Assembly (NCBI RefSeq): GCF_000023105.1
Contig: NC_012669.1
Span: 62,001 to 126,000 of the forward strand
Direction of reading: 5' to 3'
Source: Beutenbergia cavernae DSM 12333
GTDB taxonomy: Bacteria; Actinomycetota; Actinomycetes; Actinomycetales; Beutenbergiaceae
Length of the DNA: 64,000 bases
The notes under the pieces are model-generated. The model had not been told where the DNA came from, ran no database searches, and saw only the letters and a list, made by a program, of their open reading frames with translations. Positions within the stretch are counted from its first letter, which is position 1. The number at the start of each line of letters is the position of its first letter. The translations under genes and the position numbers were made by a program. This document shows positions 17,722-25,705 of the stretch, in pieces.

Positions 17722-18045
17722 ATGCAGTACCTGGTCTCCGTGATCGATGACAAGAGCGCTCCCGGCAGCACGGACCGGCGGCCCGCCATTAGCGCGTTCA
17801 ACGAACGACTGATCGCGGGGGGCTACTGGGTGTTCGCGGGCGGACTCGCGGACCCCGACGACGCCACGGTCATCGACAACCGGGGCGAGAAGGCGGTGCT
17901 CAGCGACGGGCCCTTCGTAGAGACGAAGGAGTACCTCGCCGGCGTCTGGGTGTGGGACGTCCCCGATCGGGACGTGGCCCTCAGGCTCGCCGCCGAGGCG
18001 TCCAAGGTCTGCGACCGGAAGATCGAGGTCCGCCCGTTCCAGTGA
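17722..18045 (+). CDS. YciI/DGPF domain protein
   Basis: 107 residues of the YCII-related superfamily, with the signature SDGPFVETKEYLAGVWVWD near residue 62 and an N-terminal MQYLVSVIDD. The fold is a ferredoxin-like alpha/beta barrel; biochemical role unknown, with some relatives fused to sigma-70 ECF factors. ATG 17722 follows a clear AGGAGG (about 17708). It is convergent with the histidine phosphatase gene and only seven bases separate the two stops, so the transcripts must overlap. Confidence 0.9.
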   Translation: MQYLVSVIDDKSAPGSTDRRPAISAFNERLIAGGYWVFAGGLADPDDATVIDNRGEKAVLSDGPFVETKEYLAGVWVWDVPDRDVALRLAAEASKVCDRKIEVRPFQ

Positions 18046-18052
18046 CGCTGGC

Positions 18053-18652
18053 CTACGGCCTGACGACGCCGCGGAAGCCGGTCCAGCGCAGCTCGGCGGG
18101 CAGGTGGCTCATGTCGTTGACCATGACGACGCCGGGAGGCAGACCGGGGCGGTGCTCGATGACGGTGAGCGCGGCGTTCGCGCTGTCGAGCCCCAGCCAC
18201 CGCGCGGGCGGGGCGTCGAGCGCGTGCCGGACGAGCCACGCGATCTGGTAGGCGTGCGTGACGAGGACCTCGTGGAGGTCGGCGTCCCTCGGGGCGGGCC
18301 GGGCGAACCGGGCGACGAGCGCGTCGGCGGTCCTGGCGCCCGCGGCGGCCTCGGCAGCGTCCATGCCGTCGAAGAACGGCGCCCAGGCGTCGGGCAGCTC
18401 GTCCGGCTCGGGCACGTACGGGATGTGGTCGACGAGCTCGGCGGCCTCGGCGACGGGGACGCCCGAGAGGTGCCGGGCGATCTCGTGCGCACTGGCGACC
18501 GCGCGCGGGAGCGGCGAGTGCCAGAGCGCGTCGACGGGCACCCCGGCGAGGCGCTCGCCGAGGAGTGCGGCCTGGTGTCGCCCCGACGGCGTGAGCTCGC
18601 CGAACGCGTCGGCGTCGCCGTGTCGTGCGAGGTAGAGGTGTCGGGTGGCCAT
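18053..18652 (-). CDS. Histidine phosphatase family protein
   Basis: 199 residues from ATG 18652. The catalytic RHG is at the N-terminus (LYLARHGDADAF, His near residue 10), with the supporting HSPLPRAVASAHEIA arginine and a C-terminal LVTHAYQIAWLVRH histidine. This is the phosphoglycerate-mutase-like phosphatase fold; the substrate cannot be assigned. The gene follows the PEP-utilising protein gene by 34 bases on the same strand and could be cotranscribed with it. Confidence 0.9.
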   Translation of the reverse strand: MATRHLYLARHGDADAFGELTPSGRHQAALLGERLAGVPVDALWHSPLPRAVASAHEIARHLSGVPVAEAAELVDHIPYVPEPDELPDAWAPFFDGMDAAEAAAGARTADALVARFARPAPRDADLHEVLVTHAYQIAWLVRHALDAPPARWLGLDSANAALTVIEHRPGLPPGVVMVNDMSHLPAELRWTGFRGVVRP

Positions 18653-18686
18653 GGGGCCCTCTCGGTCGGCGTGGTGGGGACCAGCG

Positions 18687-19913
18687 TCATGCAAGGGTCG
18701 TGACGGTGCCCGCCGTACCGTCGACGGTGACGGTGCCGCCGTCGCGGATCCTCGTCGTGGCGTCCGCGACGGCGAGGACGGCGGGGATGCGGCGCTCGCG
18801 GGCCACGATCGCGGCGTGGGACAGCACCCCTCCGGTCTCGGTGACGACGCCGGCGGCGATGCGGAGCAGCGGCGTCCACGCCGGATCCGTCCAGGGGCAG
18901 ACCAGGACGTCGCCGGGGGCGACACGGGAGAAGTCGTCGGGACCGGTGACGACGCGCGCGGTGCCTGTCGCGCTCCCGTGGCTCCCCGGGGTCCCGGTCA
19001 GGACGGCGGGTCCGCGCTCCGTGGCGACGGCCGGTCCTCGCGGAGGTGCGGCCGTGACCGGCCGGGCCTGCAGGATCCACGCCTCGCCGTCCGCGAGCGC
19101 CCACTCGACGTCCTGCGGACCGCCGAGCGCGTCGGCGACGGCGTGCCCGAGCCCGGCGAGCCGGGTGACCGTCGCGTGGTCGAGCGCCGGTCGGTGCCGA
19201 AGGTCGTGCCGGACATCGCTGACGACGAGCCGCGTCCCGCGGCGGTCCTGACGCGTCCGCTTGTCGGCGATCGTGCTCGTGACCTCCCCGCCCGCGGCGA
19301 CGAGGTAGGCGTCCGGCGTGACGGTGCCCCCGACGACGCTCGGCCCGAGTCCCCAGGAGGCCTCGATCCGGGTGGCGTCGCCGTCGTCGTCGGGCGTGAA
19401 CAGCACCCCCGAGACCTCCGCGTCCACGAGCCGCTGGACGAGGACGGCCATCTCGGGGTCCCCCGCGGGCAGCCCGGGACCGGCCGCGTCCCAGTAGGCC
19501 AGCGCGCGTGCGGAGAGGAGCGACGCCCAGCAGGCACGGACTGCGTCGGCGACCGCCGCGACCCCCCGCACGGCGAGCACGCTCTCGTGCGCTCCCGCCG
19601 CCGAGGCGTGCGCCGTGTCCTCCCCGGCCGCCGACGAGCGCACGGCCACCGGGGGGTCGCCGAGCCGCTCGAGCCCGCGTGCGATCGCCTCGACCAACGC
19701 CGGGTCCAGCGGAGCATCAGCGATCGCTCGCCGAGCCGCGGCGGCGCCAGGCCCGTGTGGCGACGTCGGCAGGTCGAGACGGCGGACGGCGTCGCGCCAG
19801 GCGTCGAACGGGATCACGAAGGCGTCCGGCACGGGAAGGCCCGCGCGCACGAGCGTGCCGAGCGCGCCGGCCTTGCCTCCTCCCGCCGTCGCTGTGGCGT
19901 CCCGGAGCAGCAC
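18687..19913 (-). CDS. Compact PEP/pyruvate-binding (PEP synthase-like) protein
   Basis: 408 residues from GTG 19913 (GAGAGGTGAG upstream). The N-terminal 300 residues are the ATP-grasp PPDK_N domain (GGKAGALGTLVRAGLPVPDAF; VAVRSSAAGEDTAHASAAG; GVLFTPD; WGLGPSVVGG; DVEWALADGEAWILQARPV). The C-terminal 80 residues are the mobile phosphohistidine domain with TGGVLSHAAIVARE as phosphorylation site. The PEP-binding barrel of true PEP synthase is absent and there is no antibiotic-binding domain as in rifampin phosphotransferase, so the phosphoryl acceptor is unknown. It is divergent from a two-gene HTH operon, with palindromic operators between. Confidence 0.88.
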   Translation of the reverse strand: MLLRDATATAGGGKAGALGTLVRAGLPVPDAFVIPFDAWRDAVRRLDLPTSPHGPGAAAARRAIADAPLDPALVEAIARGLERLGDPPVAVRSSAAGEDTAHASAAGAHESVLAVRGVAAVADAVRACWASLLSARALAYWDAAGPGLPAGDPEMAVLVQRLVDAEVSGVLFTPDDDGDATRIEASWGLGPSVVGGTVTPDAYLVAAGGEVTSTIADKRTRQDRRGTRLVVSDVRHDLRHRPALDHATVTRLAGLGHAVADALGGPQDVEWALADGEAWILQARPVTAAPPRGPAVATERGPAVLTGTPGSHGSATGTARVVTGPDDFSRVAPGDVLVCPWTDPAWTPLLRIAAGVVTETGGVLSHAAIVARERRIPAVLAVADATTRIRDGGTVTVDGTAGTVTTLA

Positions 19914-19924
19914 GCCCTCACCTC

Positions 19925-19952
19925 TCAACGTCGCGTTGACAACAATTCGTTG
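19925..19952. promoter_or_regulatory. Overlapping operators and promoter between divergent genes
   Basis: TCAACG-TCG-CGTTGA (19925-19939) is a perfect palindrome, directly followed by CAAC-AATTC-GTTG (19940-19952). TTGACA (19936-19941), an exact -35 consensus, lies within them, with CAGGAT (19959-19964) as a possible -10 at 17-base spacing. The arrangement suggests autoregulation by the HTH proteins of the rightward operon and control of the leftward PEP-utilising gene. Confidence 0.65.
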
Positions 19953-19970
19953 AGTCTGCAGGATCGTGGC

Positions 19971-20366
19971 ATGCCACGCAAGGACGACCTCGCCGAGGCG
20001 GCGCAGAGCGACCACGCCCGGGCGGGCGTCGAGCAGCGGGCGCGCGAACGCCTGCTCGAGCTCGGCGCCGACGAGCTGGACGACCGGCCCTGGAGGCCGG
20101 CACCCGTGCCGCCGTCCGCCGTGGACCTCGCCCAGTTCGCGCTCTGGCGAGCCGCCGACCTGGACCCTGCGGACCTGCTGCGTGCGCTCGCGCTCCTGCC
20201 CGCGGCGCGGGACGAGGTCGAGGGCATCGAGGCGGGGTTGCTCTTCACGGCGCGGGGCGCCGGCCTGACGTGGGCCCAGATCGCCGACGCCCTGGGCTTC
20301 AACTCGCCGCAGGCGTGCCAGCAGCACTTCCACCGGCTGACGGCCCGCGCCGGCGATGCCCCATGA
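19971..20366 (+). CDS. Small helix-turn-helix protein
   Basis: 131 residues. The C-terminus carries a helix-turn-helix-like segment, LTWAQIADALGFNSPQACQQ (about 102-121), and the middle is an Ala/Leu-rich helical region (ADLDPADLLRALALLPAARDE). It is probably a DNA-binding regulator of the divergent PEP-utilising gene. AGGA lies seven bases before ATG 19971. Its stop overlaps the next start (ATGA at 20363-20366), so the two are coupled. Confidence 0.75.
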   Translation: MPRKDDLAEAAQSDHARAGVEQRARERLLELGADELDDRPWRPAPVPPSAVDLAQFALWRAADLDPADLLRALALLPAARDEVEGIEAGLLFTARGAGLTWAQIADALGFNSPQACQQHFHRLTARAGDAP

Positions 20367-21007
20367 CGCGCGAGTCACCGGCCGACCTGCTGGCCCTGCA
20401 CGCCGTCCGGATCACCGGCTTCGCCGACACACCGGTGCTCGCCGACCGCGTCGGGCTCGGCACGGCCGCGGCCACGGAGGCGCTCGAGGACGCGGAGGCG
20501 CGCGGGTGGGTGAGGCGCGCCGCGTTCGCGGACCTCGCGGGCTGGTCGCTCACGGACGCGGGCCGCGCCGAGAATGAGCGCGCGCTCGCGGCCGAGCTGG
20601 CCGCCACCGGGCGGGGCGACGACGTCCGGGCGGTGTACCGGGACTTCCTCCCGCTCAACGCCCGCCTCCAGCGTGCGTGCACCGACTGGCAGCTGCGGCC
20701 GGCTCCCGGAGGGCGGCTCGCGGCGAACGACCACACGGATCAAGAGTGGGACGCCGGCGTCGTCCGGGAGCTCGCGGCGCTCGACACGGAGGTCGGCCCG
20801 CTCGCCGCACGCCTCGAGGCGGTCCTCACCCGCTTCCGCGGGTACGACGCCCGATTCGGCTCGGCGCTCCGGCGCGTGCGAGCCGGCGACGACAGCTGGG
20901 TGGACGGCACCGACGTCGACTCGTGCCACCGCGTGTGGTTCGAGCTGCACGAGGACCTCGTCGCGACCCTCGGCATCGATCGCGGCGCCGAGCCGTGTGT
21001 CAGCTAG
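20363..21007 (+). CDS. Winged-helix (MarR-like) regulator, coupled to the preceding HTH gene
   Basis: 214 residues. The first 75 residues look like a winged helix: DLLALHAVRITGFADTPVLA, then AAATEALEDAEARGWVRRAA as recognition helix region, then a wing ending GWSLTDAGRAENERAL. The remaining 130 residues are a helical domain (FLPLNARLQRACTDWQLRP; SALRRVRAGDDSWVDG) without a recognised ligand site. The overlap of four bases with the upstream gene suggests that the two form one regulatory unit. Its 3' end overlaps the convergent APH-like gene by eight bases. Confidence 0.75.
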   Translation: MTRESPADLLALHAVRITGFADTPVLADRVGLGTAAATEALEDAEARGWVRRAAFADLAGWSLTDAGRAENERALAAELAATGRGDDVRAVYRDFLPLNARLQRACTDWQLRPAPGGRLAANDHTDQEWDAGVVRELAALDTEVGPLAARLEAVLTRFRGYDARFGSALRRVRAGDDSWVDGTDVDSCHRVWFELHEDLVATLGIDRGAEPCVS

Positions 21008-21779
21008 CGAGGAGCTCCTCCCGGTGCGCGGCGAGCCACGTGCGTTCCTGCTCGACGTCGTCGGCGGCGCCCTTGGCGAGGAACGTCGCGTAGGGCTCCT
21101 CGCCCGCGCCGCCGCGCTCGCGGATGCGGTCTCGCTCGTAGCGCTGGACGTCGTCGAGCACGTCGAGGAGGTGAGCGGGGTCCTCGCCGAGCTCGTCGCA
21201 CCACACGGCCAACCGGTGGGCGCGCTCGCGGATCGTCGGGGCGGGCCCGGCCGTGCGGTAGCCGGTGAGGGGGCGCAGCGGCACGAAGTACCAGGCACCC
21301 TGCGCGGCGTCCCAGCCGGCCGGCGCGGGATCTGCGGTGTCCCAGTCGATGATCCCCGTGAGGCGGTCGCCGACCCAGAGCGTGTTCCACGGTGCCAGGT
21401 CCCCGTGCCTGATCTGGTGCCGGGCGTCCGTGCGCGGACCGCCGTGCCAGACGGCGTCTGCGGGTTCGTCGAAGGTGCGCAGCGCCGCCTGCATCTGGCG
21501 GACGGCCGACGCCACCGCCCGAATGCCCTCGTCGCGTTGGAGCACGGGTGGCCACGGCCACCACGCGACGTCACCGGGCAGGAACCCCAGGATCTCGCGC
21601 CCGTCGTCGTCGATGCCGAGCGGCTCCGGGACCAGATCGAAGCCGGTGCTGCGCAGGTGCCGCAGGAGAGCGTGCACGGTCGGCGTCCAGGGGCCGGTGT
21701 TGCGCCGGACGGTGTCGCCGCGCTTGACGACCGTGTTCGCGAACCCTCCGCTCAGCGGCACCTCGGCGTCGTCGCTCAT
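21000..21779 (-). CDS. Aminoglycoside phosphotransferase (APH)-fold protein
   Basis: 259 residues. Kinase-like fold with the catalytic Brenner motif RHGDLAPWNTLW (about residues 141-152) and the metal-binding GIIDWDTADP (about 159-168). The N-terminal region (VPLSGGFANTVVKRGDTV) is the shortened glycine-rich loop. Members phosphorylate antibiotics or small metabolites such as choline or homoserine; nothing here allows a choice. ATG 21779. Its 3' end overlaps the convergent regulator gene. Confidence 0.88.
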   Translation of the reverse strand: MSDDAEVPLSGGFANTVVKRGDTVRRNTGPWTPTVHALLRHLRSTGFDLVPEPLGIDDDGREILGFLPGDVAWWPWPPVLQRDEGIRAVASAVRQMQAALRTFDEPADAVWHGGPRTDARHQIRHGDLAPWNTLWVGDRLTGIIDWDTADPAPAGWDAAQGAWYFVPLRPLTGYRTAGPAPTIRERAHRLAVWCDELGEDPAHLLDVLDDVQRYERDRIRERGGAGEEPYATFLAKGAADDVEQERTWLAAHREELLAS

Positions 21780-21908
21780 GCAGGCAACGTATCCGGCCCG
21801 CTAGCTGTACCCGGCCAGGAGGTTGGTGGCGGCGAGCCTGGTTGAACGAAGGAGAACCTCCGAATGGGATGTGGTTTGTCTAAGGCTCACTCCAACCCGG
21901 AGGTTCTC

Positions 21909-22074
21909 GTGTCCCACGAGTAGTGCCCGTCTGACGGTTCACGGTCGTCGGCTGATCGTCCAGCGCCACCGGGCGGGCTGGGGCCAAGCGCACATCGCTG
22001 CCGCGATGGGCGTGTCGCGTAAGTGCGTGAAGACCTGGATCGACGGCTACGCCGCCGAGGGCGACGCGGGTTGA
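21909..22074 (+). pseudogene. IS481-like transposase N-terminal remnant
   Basis: The translated stretch ARLTVHGRRLIVQRHRAGWG, followed by HIAAAMGVSRKCVKTWIDGY and AEGDAG, is the N-terminal HTH region of IS481-type transposases. The natural start appears to be GTG 21909 (SH...), but a frameshift follows within four codons, and the protein ends right after AEGDAG where the DDE core should begin. Upstream, an 11-bp inverted repeat GAGAACCTCCG (21852-21862) / CGGAGGTTCTC (21898-21908) precedes the start and may be part of the element end. This is a dead fragment. Confidence 0.7.
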
Positions 22075-22267
22075 CTGGCGGTGCGTGCTGGCTGAGACGG
22101 TGGAAGATCCGAGCCCCGTCGCACGTAGGACACCGCAGTAGATGAGGTGGAGCTGCTCGAGACGAGATGATTGAGGATCATGTGGCGGGGCGTCTGAGCA
22201 GAGTGTCGGTCGGTTCGAGCCTCAGCGCGGCGGTCACCGACCGCGACGCATCGACGATCCGCACCCC

Positions 22268-22642
22268 GAGTTACTCGAGCGGGCACTGCAGCATCTCGTC
22301 GCGGGCGAGCAGGTGGTCGTTCGCGGGACGCTGCGTGAGATCGCGTTCGATCCGAATCCGCGCCGGTCTCGACGGCCACCAGGGATCGCTGTGATCGCCC
22401 GCGTCTATGCCCGCGACGCCTATCAGTGCCGTTACCGCGGCGAGAAGTCGATCTCCACGCCGGTCATGCGTCTGCTCGCGCGCCTCTACCCGGACCTGAT
22501 TCCGATGCATCCGAACTGGAAGACGGAGCGGAGTCACCCAGCGTTCGTTTCTCGGCCTGCGACCCTCGACCACGTGGTCCCGATCGTCAGTGGCAGAGGC
22601 CGCGGAAGAAGGCGTCGTTCGTGCGCCGCTTGCCGTCAGTGA
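22268..22642 (+). pseudogene. Degenerate HNH endonuclease
   Basis: The frame reads ELLERALQHLVAGEQVVVRG, then VIARVYARDAYQCRYRGEKS, MRLLARLYPDLIPMHPNW and ATLDHVVPIVSGRG. This closely resembles actinobacterial HNH endonucleases, which have a CxxC zinc knuckle (CRYCG) and DHVxP as the HNH core. Here the second knuckle cysteine has become arginine (CRYRG), and after VSGRG the frame leaves the family: the second zinc-binding half (CxxC, NxxKGD) is missing. No proper start is found. The gene is therefore inactive. Confidence 0.7.
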
Positions 22643-22826
22643 GAAGGCGGTGGCGAGGGCGTCAGCGCGACGCCGGGCGCACTTGCGCAGCCAGGCGGCT
22701 GTCGATGACGCACAACGTGACGCGACTTCCCGAAGCGACCACGACGACGGACGCTCGCTCAGCGAGATTGCGGAACGACGACGAGCCTTGGCCGCCGAAC
22801 TTGAGGCGACGGGCATCGACCGCTAG
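22590..22826 (+). CDS. Small hypothetical protein (uncertain)
   Basis: A 78-residue frame from GTG 22590, overlapping the tail of the HNH remnant in another frame. It is Ala/Arg/Asp-rich with a probable C-terminal helix (SLSEIAERRRALAAELEATG). No family recognised and no clear ribosome binding site. It may be the fused leftover of a larger gene; the C-terminal 25 residues have a plausible coding composition. Low certainty that it is expressed. Confidence 0.3.
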   Translation: MAEAAEEGVVRAPLAVSEKAVARASARRRAHLRSQAAVDDAQRDATSRSDHDDGRSLSEIAERRRALAAELEATGIDR

Positions 22827-22992
22827 ACGGTAGCGACCCGCGTTCGGGCCGACCGAAGCGCAGCCCAGACTCAGCGCCACGGCCTCGACCGGTGGGTGCA
22901 CCGCCCGCCGGCGCCGCGACCTCGCGGCAGGGAGAAGAGCCTGGCGAGCGTGGCGTTCTCGAAGCCGACGACCCGTCTGGCATGATCCGGGG

Positions 22993-23472
22993 ATGCCGAC
23001 AGGGCAGGAAGAGTTCTACGCAGAAACTGGTCTCTTGCGAAGCCAAGCGGACGCGATGAAGCTCCTAGTGACGTTCATGACAGCGCTCGGTGCTGCGCTC
23101 ACCGTCGACGCCCTACCGCGGGAGGAGGGACGTTGGACGAGCTGGCTGCTAGCGGGCCTAGCGCTCGTGATTGGTAGCGCGCTTGTCGTCTTGCAGCTGG
23201 ACCAGGTGAACGTTCCGAATCGGACCGGTCTTGCAGACCGCAGCACAGAGCGGCGCCGGGCCGCGGCAGCCTTCGCGGGCGCGGAGCTCGCCCGCGAGAG
23301 TGTGTTGGCGGCGATGGATCACGATGACCTAGCTGCGGCACGTGCCGAGTGCCTCCGGAGGAACGAAGCAATCATTGGATGGGTGAGAGTCGCAACCCGG
23401 GTTCAGATCGTTCTGTCAGCCGTGCTGCTCGCAGGCGCGTTACTGTGTCTGAACGGAGAGGCGAGCAGTTGA
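22993..23472 (+). CDS. Small multi-pass membrane protein of a two-gene module
   Basis: 159 residues. Predicted helices at about 21-42 (AMKLLVTFMTALGAALTV), 50-69 (WLLAGLALVIGSALVVLQL) and 137-154 (VQIVLSAVLLAGALLCL); the roughly 65 residues between helices 2 and 3 are cytosolic, charged and helical. A leading amphipathic helix precedes a pair of membrane helices, and a last helix sits at the very C-terminus. This topology resembles Pycsar-type and SLATT-type membrane effectors of anti-phage systems, but no nucleotide cyclase is encoded nearby and the similarity is in layout only. G+C is clearly below that of the flanking core genes. Confidence 0.6.
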   Translation: MPTGQEEFYAETGLLRSQADAMKLLVTFMTALGAALTVDALPREEGRWTSWLLAGLALVIGSALVVLQLDQVNVPNRTGLADRSTERRRAAAAFAGAELARESVLAAMDHDDLAAARAECLRRNEAIIGWVRVATRVQIVLSAVLLAGALLCLNGEASS

Positions 23473-23483
23473 GGAGCGGCCTC

Positions 23484-24029
23484 ATGACGCAACGGACGCA
23501 CCGACGAGTCGGGCTGGGATTCGGACCGTCGCCTGGCGGACGGAAGTGGCGCGACGAGGTGGCCACTCGCGCTGCAGAGCGGCAGCGCGCGTGGCTAGCC
23601 GAACTTGGGCACATCGACAACGAACCCGCGGAGGCTCCGCACGACGATCACGACGAGCGCAAGGGTCCAGCGGCCGAGAACCCGGACGCCGTCACCAGCG
23701 CCGACGCGATCCGGCGCGGGGCCGCTGAGGCCTTGCGGCCATTTGCTGCGCATGTCCGGGAGAAGCCACGATCCGCCAATCCCTGGCGGATCCTGTACGG
23801 CACCCCTCGCGGCGAGGAACTGGGTGCTGTTCTCGCGACAAGGTTCGCCGCGGCGGGGCTGCAGCCGGTGGACTTGATACACGAGCATCCGAGCGCAGAG
23901 CGCGGGTGGGGACCCGTGTTGGTCACTTTGGTGCAAGCCCCGGACGGTGAGACGATGCGTTTCGAGGACGAGGATCAAGTGGAGCACGCCGTGCAGTGGG
24001 CACGGGAGCACGCAACCTTCTACTGGTGA
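23484..24029 (+). CDS. Hypothetical protein, partner of the membrane protein
   Basis: 181 residues, no family recognised. ATG 23484 is chosen because GAGGAG (23470-23475) lies eight bases upstream and overlaps the stop of the membrane-protein gene, so the two form a tight operon. The N-terminal 95 residues are charged and probably disordered (HDDHDERKGPAAENPD). The C-terminal 85 residues look like a compact alpha/beta domain (NPWRILYGTPRGEELGAVLA; GPVLVTLVQAPDGETMRFED; QWAREHATFYW). No catalytic signature is apparent. Confidence 0.6.
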   Translation: MTQRTHRRVGLGFGPSPGGRKWRDEVATRAAERQRAWLAELGHIDNEPAEAPHDDHDERKGPAAENPDAVTSADAIRRGAAEALRPFAAHVREKPRSANPWRILYGTPRGEELGAVLATRFAAAGLQPVDLIHEHPSAERGWGPVLVTLVQAPDGETMRFEDEDQVEHAVQWAREHATFYW

Positions 24030-24069
24030 TCCGGAGATAGCCCGTCGGGCGGCGCCGCGTAGGGAAGAG

Positions 24070-24240
24070 GTTCTCCGCGCTTGCAGGAGTTCGCCTCGCC
24101 TTCGGTGCCGTCGGGGTCCATGAGGACGGCCATGGGGTGGTCGGCGTGGTCGCGCTACTTCACGCTCATGCCGGTGGCTCGGTCGAGGCGTAGGCGCTCC
24201 CACGCGCGCCAATTGCTTCGAGGCGGTCGGCTGCTACCGC
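24070..24240 (-). pseudogene. Possible VOC (glyoxalase-like) gene fragment
   Basis: On the minus strand two pieces in different frames read VAADRLEAIGARGSAYASTE and DHADHPMAVLMDPDGTEGEA. These resemble the last helix and the W/F-x-V-L-x-DPxGNEF ending of actinobacterial VOC proteins. A stop codon and a frame change separate them, and the metal-binding ending GNEFC is not intact. Remaining bases from 24241 to 24627 contain no gene I can support. Confidence 0.3.
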
Positions 24241-24627
24241 AAGACCACCGCCGACGTCCTAGGGTGACCCTGTCCTCGTATCGTGGAAGCGGGTCGCGCA
24301 CGAGCGGACGCAGTCCCAGATCAAATCTGGTGATGCGTTTCCAGCACGCCTCCGCGCACCTGGCCCGTGACGAACGGTTTAGGAACACTTCGCCCGGCTG
24401 CGCGAGCTCGGACAGGCAGCAGCGGCAGGGGCGCGCGTGCGACTCGAAGCACCTGATGTCCCGTTGTAGTCCGGCCGCGTAGATCGCCGCTGATCTCCTT
24501 GCGGAGGTCGTAGCTTTCGCTCTTGGGACGGTATGTACGCCAGACCTGGACGCGGCCGTGCAGGGCCGGACGATCTTCGCGCTCCGCAAGACGTGGCGCG
24601 ACCGCAAACGACCGTATCCGGCCCGCG

Positions 24628-25593
24628 TCAGACCCAGCCGCGCCGCACGGCCTCGGCACCGAGCTGGAACCGGGTCGCGACGCGCGTGAGGTCCATGAGG
24701 GCGCTCACCCGCCGCTGCACCGTGCGCGTCGAGACGCCGAGCTGGCTCGCGATCCGCGAGTCGGTCAGGCCGACCATGAGGAGCGTCAGCAGGGAGCCGT
24801 CGAGCTCCTCGAGGTTGTCGACGGCGCCCGGCTCGCCCTCGTCGGTGAGCCGCGCGGCCCGGGACCACGTCGTCTCGAACACCTCCACGAGCAGGTCGAG
24901 CAGGCTCGACGGGTGGACCAGGATCGCGCCGTAGCGGTCGTCGGTGGGTCGGCGCATCGGCAGGAGCGCGAGGTCGTCGTCGATGATGAGCAGGCGGGTC
25001 GGCAGCGTCGGCGCCACTCGCACGTACTCGCCGTACGGCAGTGCCTCACGGGCGGCCGCGAGGAAGCGCGGGTTGTCCAGGACGCCGCGCTCGACGAGCA
25101 CGCGGTACCGCACGCCCCGCAGCAGCGCGCGCTCCTCCTCGGCGTTCTCCTCCGCGGAGACGAACGGCACGTCGGAGCGGACGAACGCCCGCACCTGCTG
25201 ACCCGCCGCGGCCTGGAGCTGCGCGAAACGCTGCCGGACGGCGTCGGCGCCCAGCACGAGGTCGACGACGTCCGGCACCGTGCGCCCGGCGAGCGCCTCG
25301 CGGTACACGGCCTCGAGGTCGACGAGGTCGGAGCGGACGGCGTCGAGCCGCCGTTCCTGCTCCGCCAGCAGCGCGCGCAGCGCTACCCCTGGCGGTGACG
25401 CGACGGCGCGCTCGGAGTCCGCACCCTGCCGCGCGGCGAGACCCGCCGTCTCCAGCGCTCCCAGGATCTCCGCGACCCGGCTCGGCGCGAGCCCGACGTC
25501 CGGCGCCAGCTCCGCGGACGTCGACGACGGCCGCTCCACCAGGGCGCGATAGACGCGCGCGGACTCCTCGTCCAGCCCGATCCCTTCGAGCAT
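24628..25593 (-). CDS. TrmB/LuxR-type helix-turn-helix regulator
   Basis: 321 residues from ATG 25593. A TrmB-like winged helix at the N-terminus (LDEESARVYRALVERPSSTS; ...APSRVAEILGALETAGLAAR) is followed by a helix and a sensor region of about 180 residues. A C-terminal HTH (LTDSRIASQLGVSTRTVQRR) resembles the LuxR type but lacks some consensus residues. This two-HTH layout is typical of actinobacterial orphan regulators next to exported subtilases. It is divergent from the S8 peptidase gene, with 112 bases between starts, and probably controls it. Confidence 0.85.
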   Translation of the reverse strand: MLEGIGLDEESARVYRALVERPSSTSAELAPDVGLAPSRVAEILGALETAGLAARQGADSERAVASPPGVALRALLAEQERRLDAVRSDLVDLEAVYREALAGRTVPDVVDLVLGADAVRQRFAQLQAAAGQQVRAFVRSDVPFVSAEENAEEERALLRGVRYRVLVERGVLDNPRFLAAAREALPYGEYVRVAPTLPTRLLIIDDDLALLPMRRPTDDRYGAILVHPSSLLDLLVEVFETTWSRAARLTDEGEPGAVDNLEELDGSLLTLLMVGLTDSRIASQLGVSTRTVQRRVSALMDLTRVATRFQLGAEAVRRGWV

Positions 25594-25618
25594 GTGCGCC
25601 CACTCCCGTGTCGAGCAT

Positions 25619-25630
25619 CCGCCATGGCGG
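25619..25630. promoter_or_regulatory. Perfect 12-bp palindrome in the regulator/subtilase intergenic region
   Basis: CCGCCATGGCGG lies between the divergent regulator (start 25593) and subtilase (start 25706). It is a candidate operator for the TrmB/LuxR-type regulator; the assignment rests on position and symmetry only. Confidence 0.4.
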
Positions 25631-25705
25631 AAAGACGACACCCATGCTGCACCAGCCCTGTGGCACTTTGTGTCCATTCCGCCGTTCGTATCTGGAAGGC
25701 CACCC

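Noticed and set aside
22098-22112. GGTGGAAGATCCGAG resembling the stem of the nrd terminator at 47637
   Set aside because: Only about 11 bases match and no inverted repeat is formed; chance similarity is more likely.
24241-24627. Cysteine-rich minus-strand frame (RDIRCFESHARPCRCCLSEL) as a zinc-ribbon gene
   Set aside because: No start, no known zinc-ribbon spacing, and the frame runs into the C-terminal region of the TrmB/LuxR-type regulator; most likely degenerate DNA.
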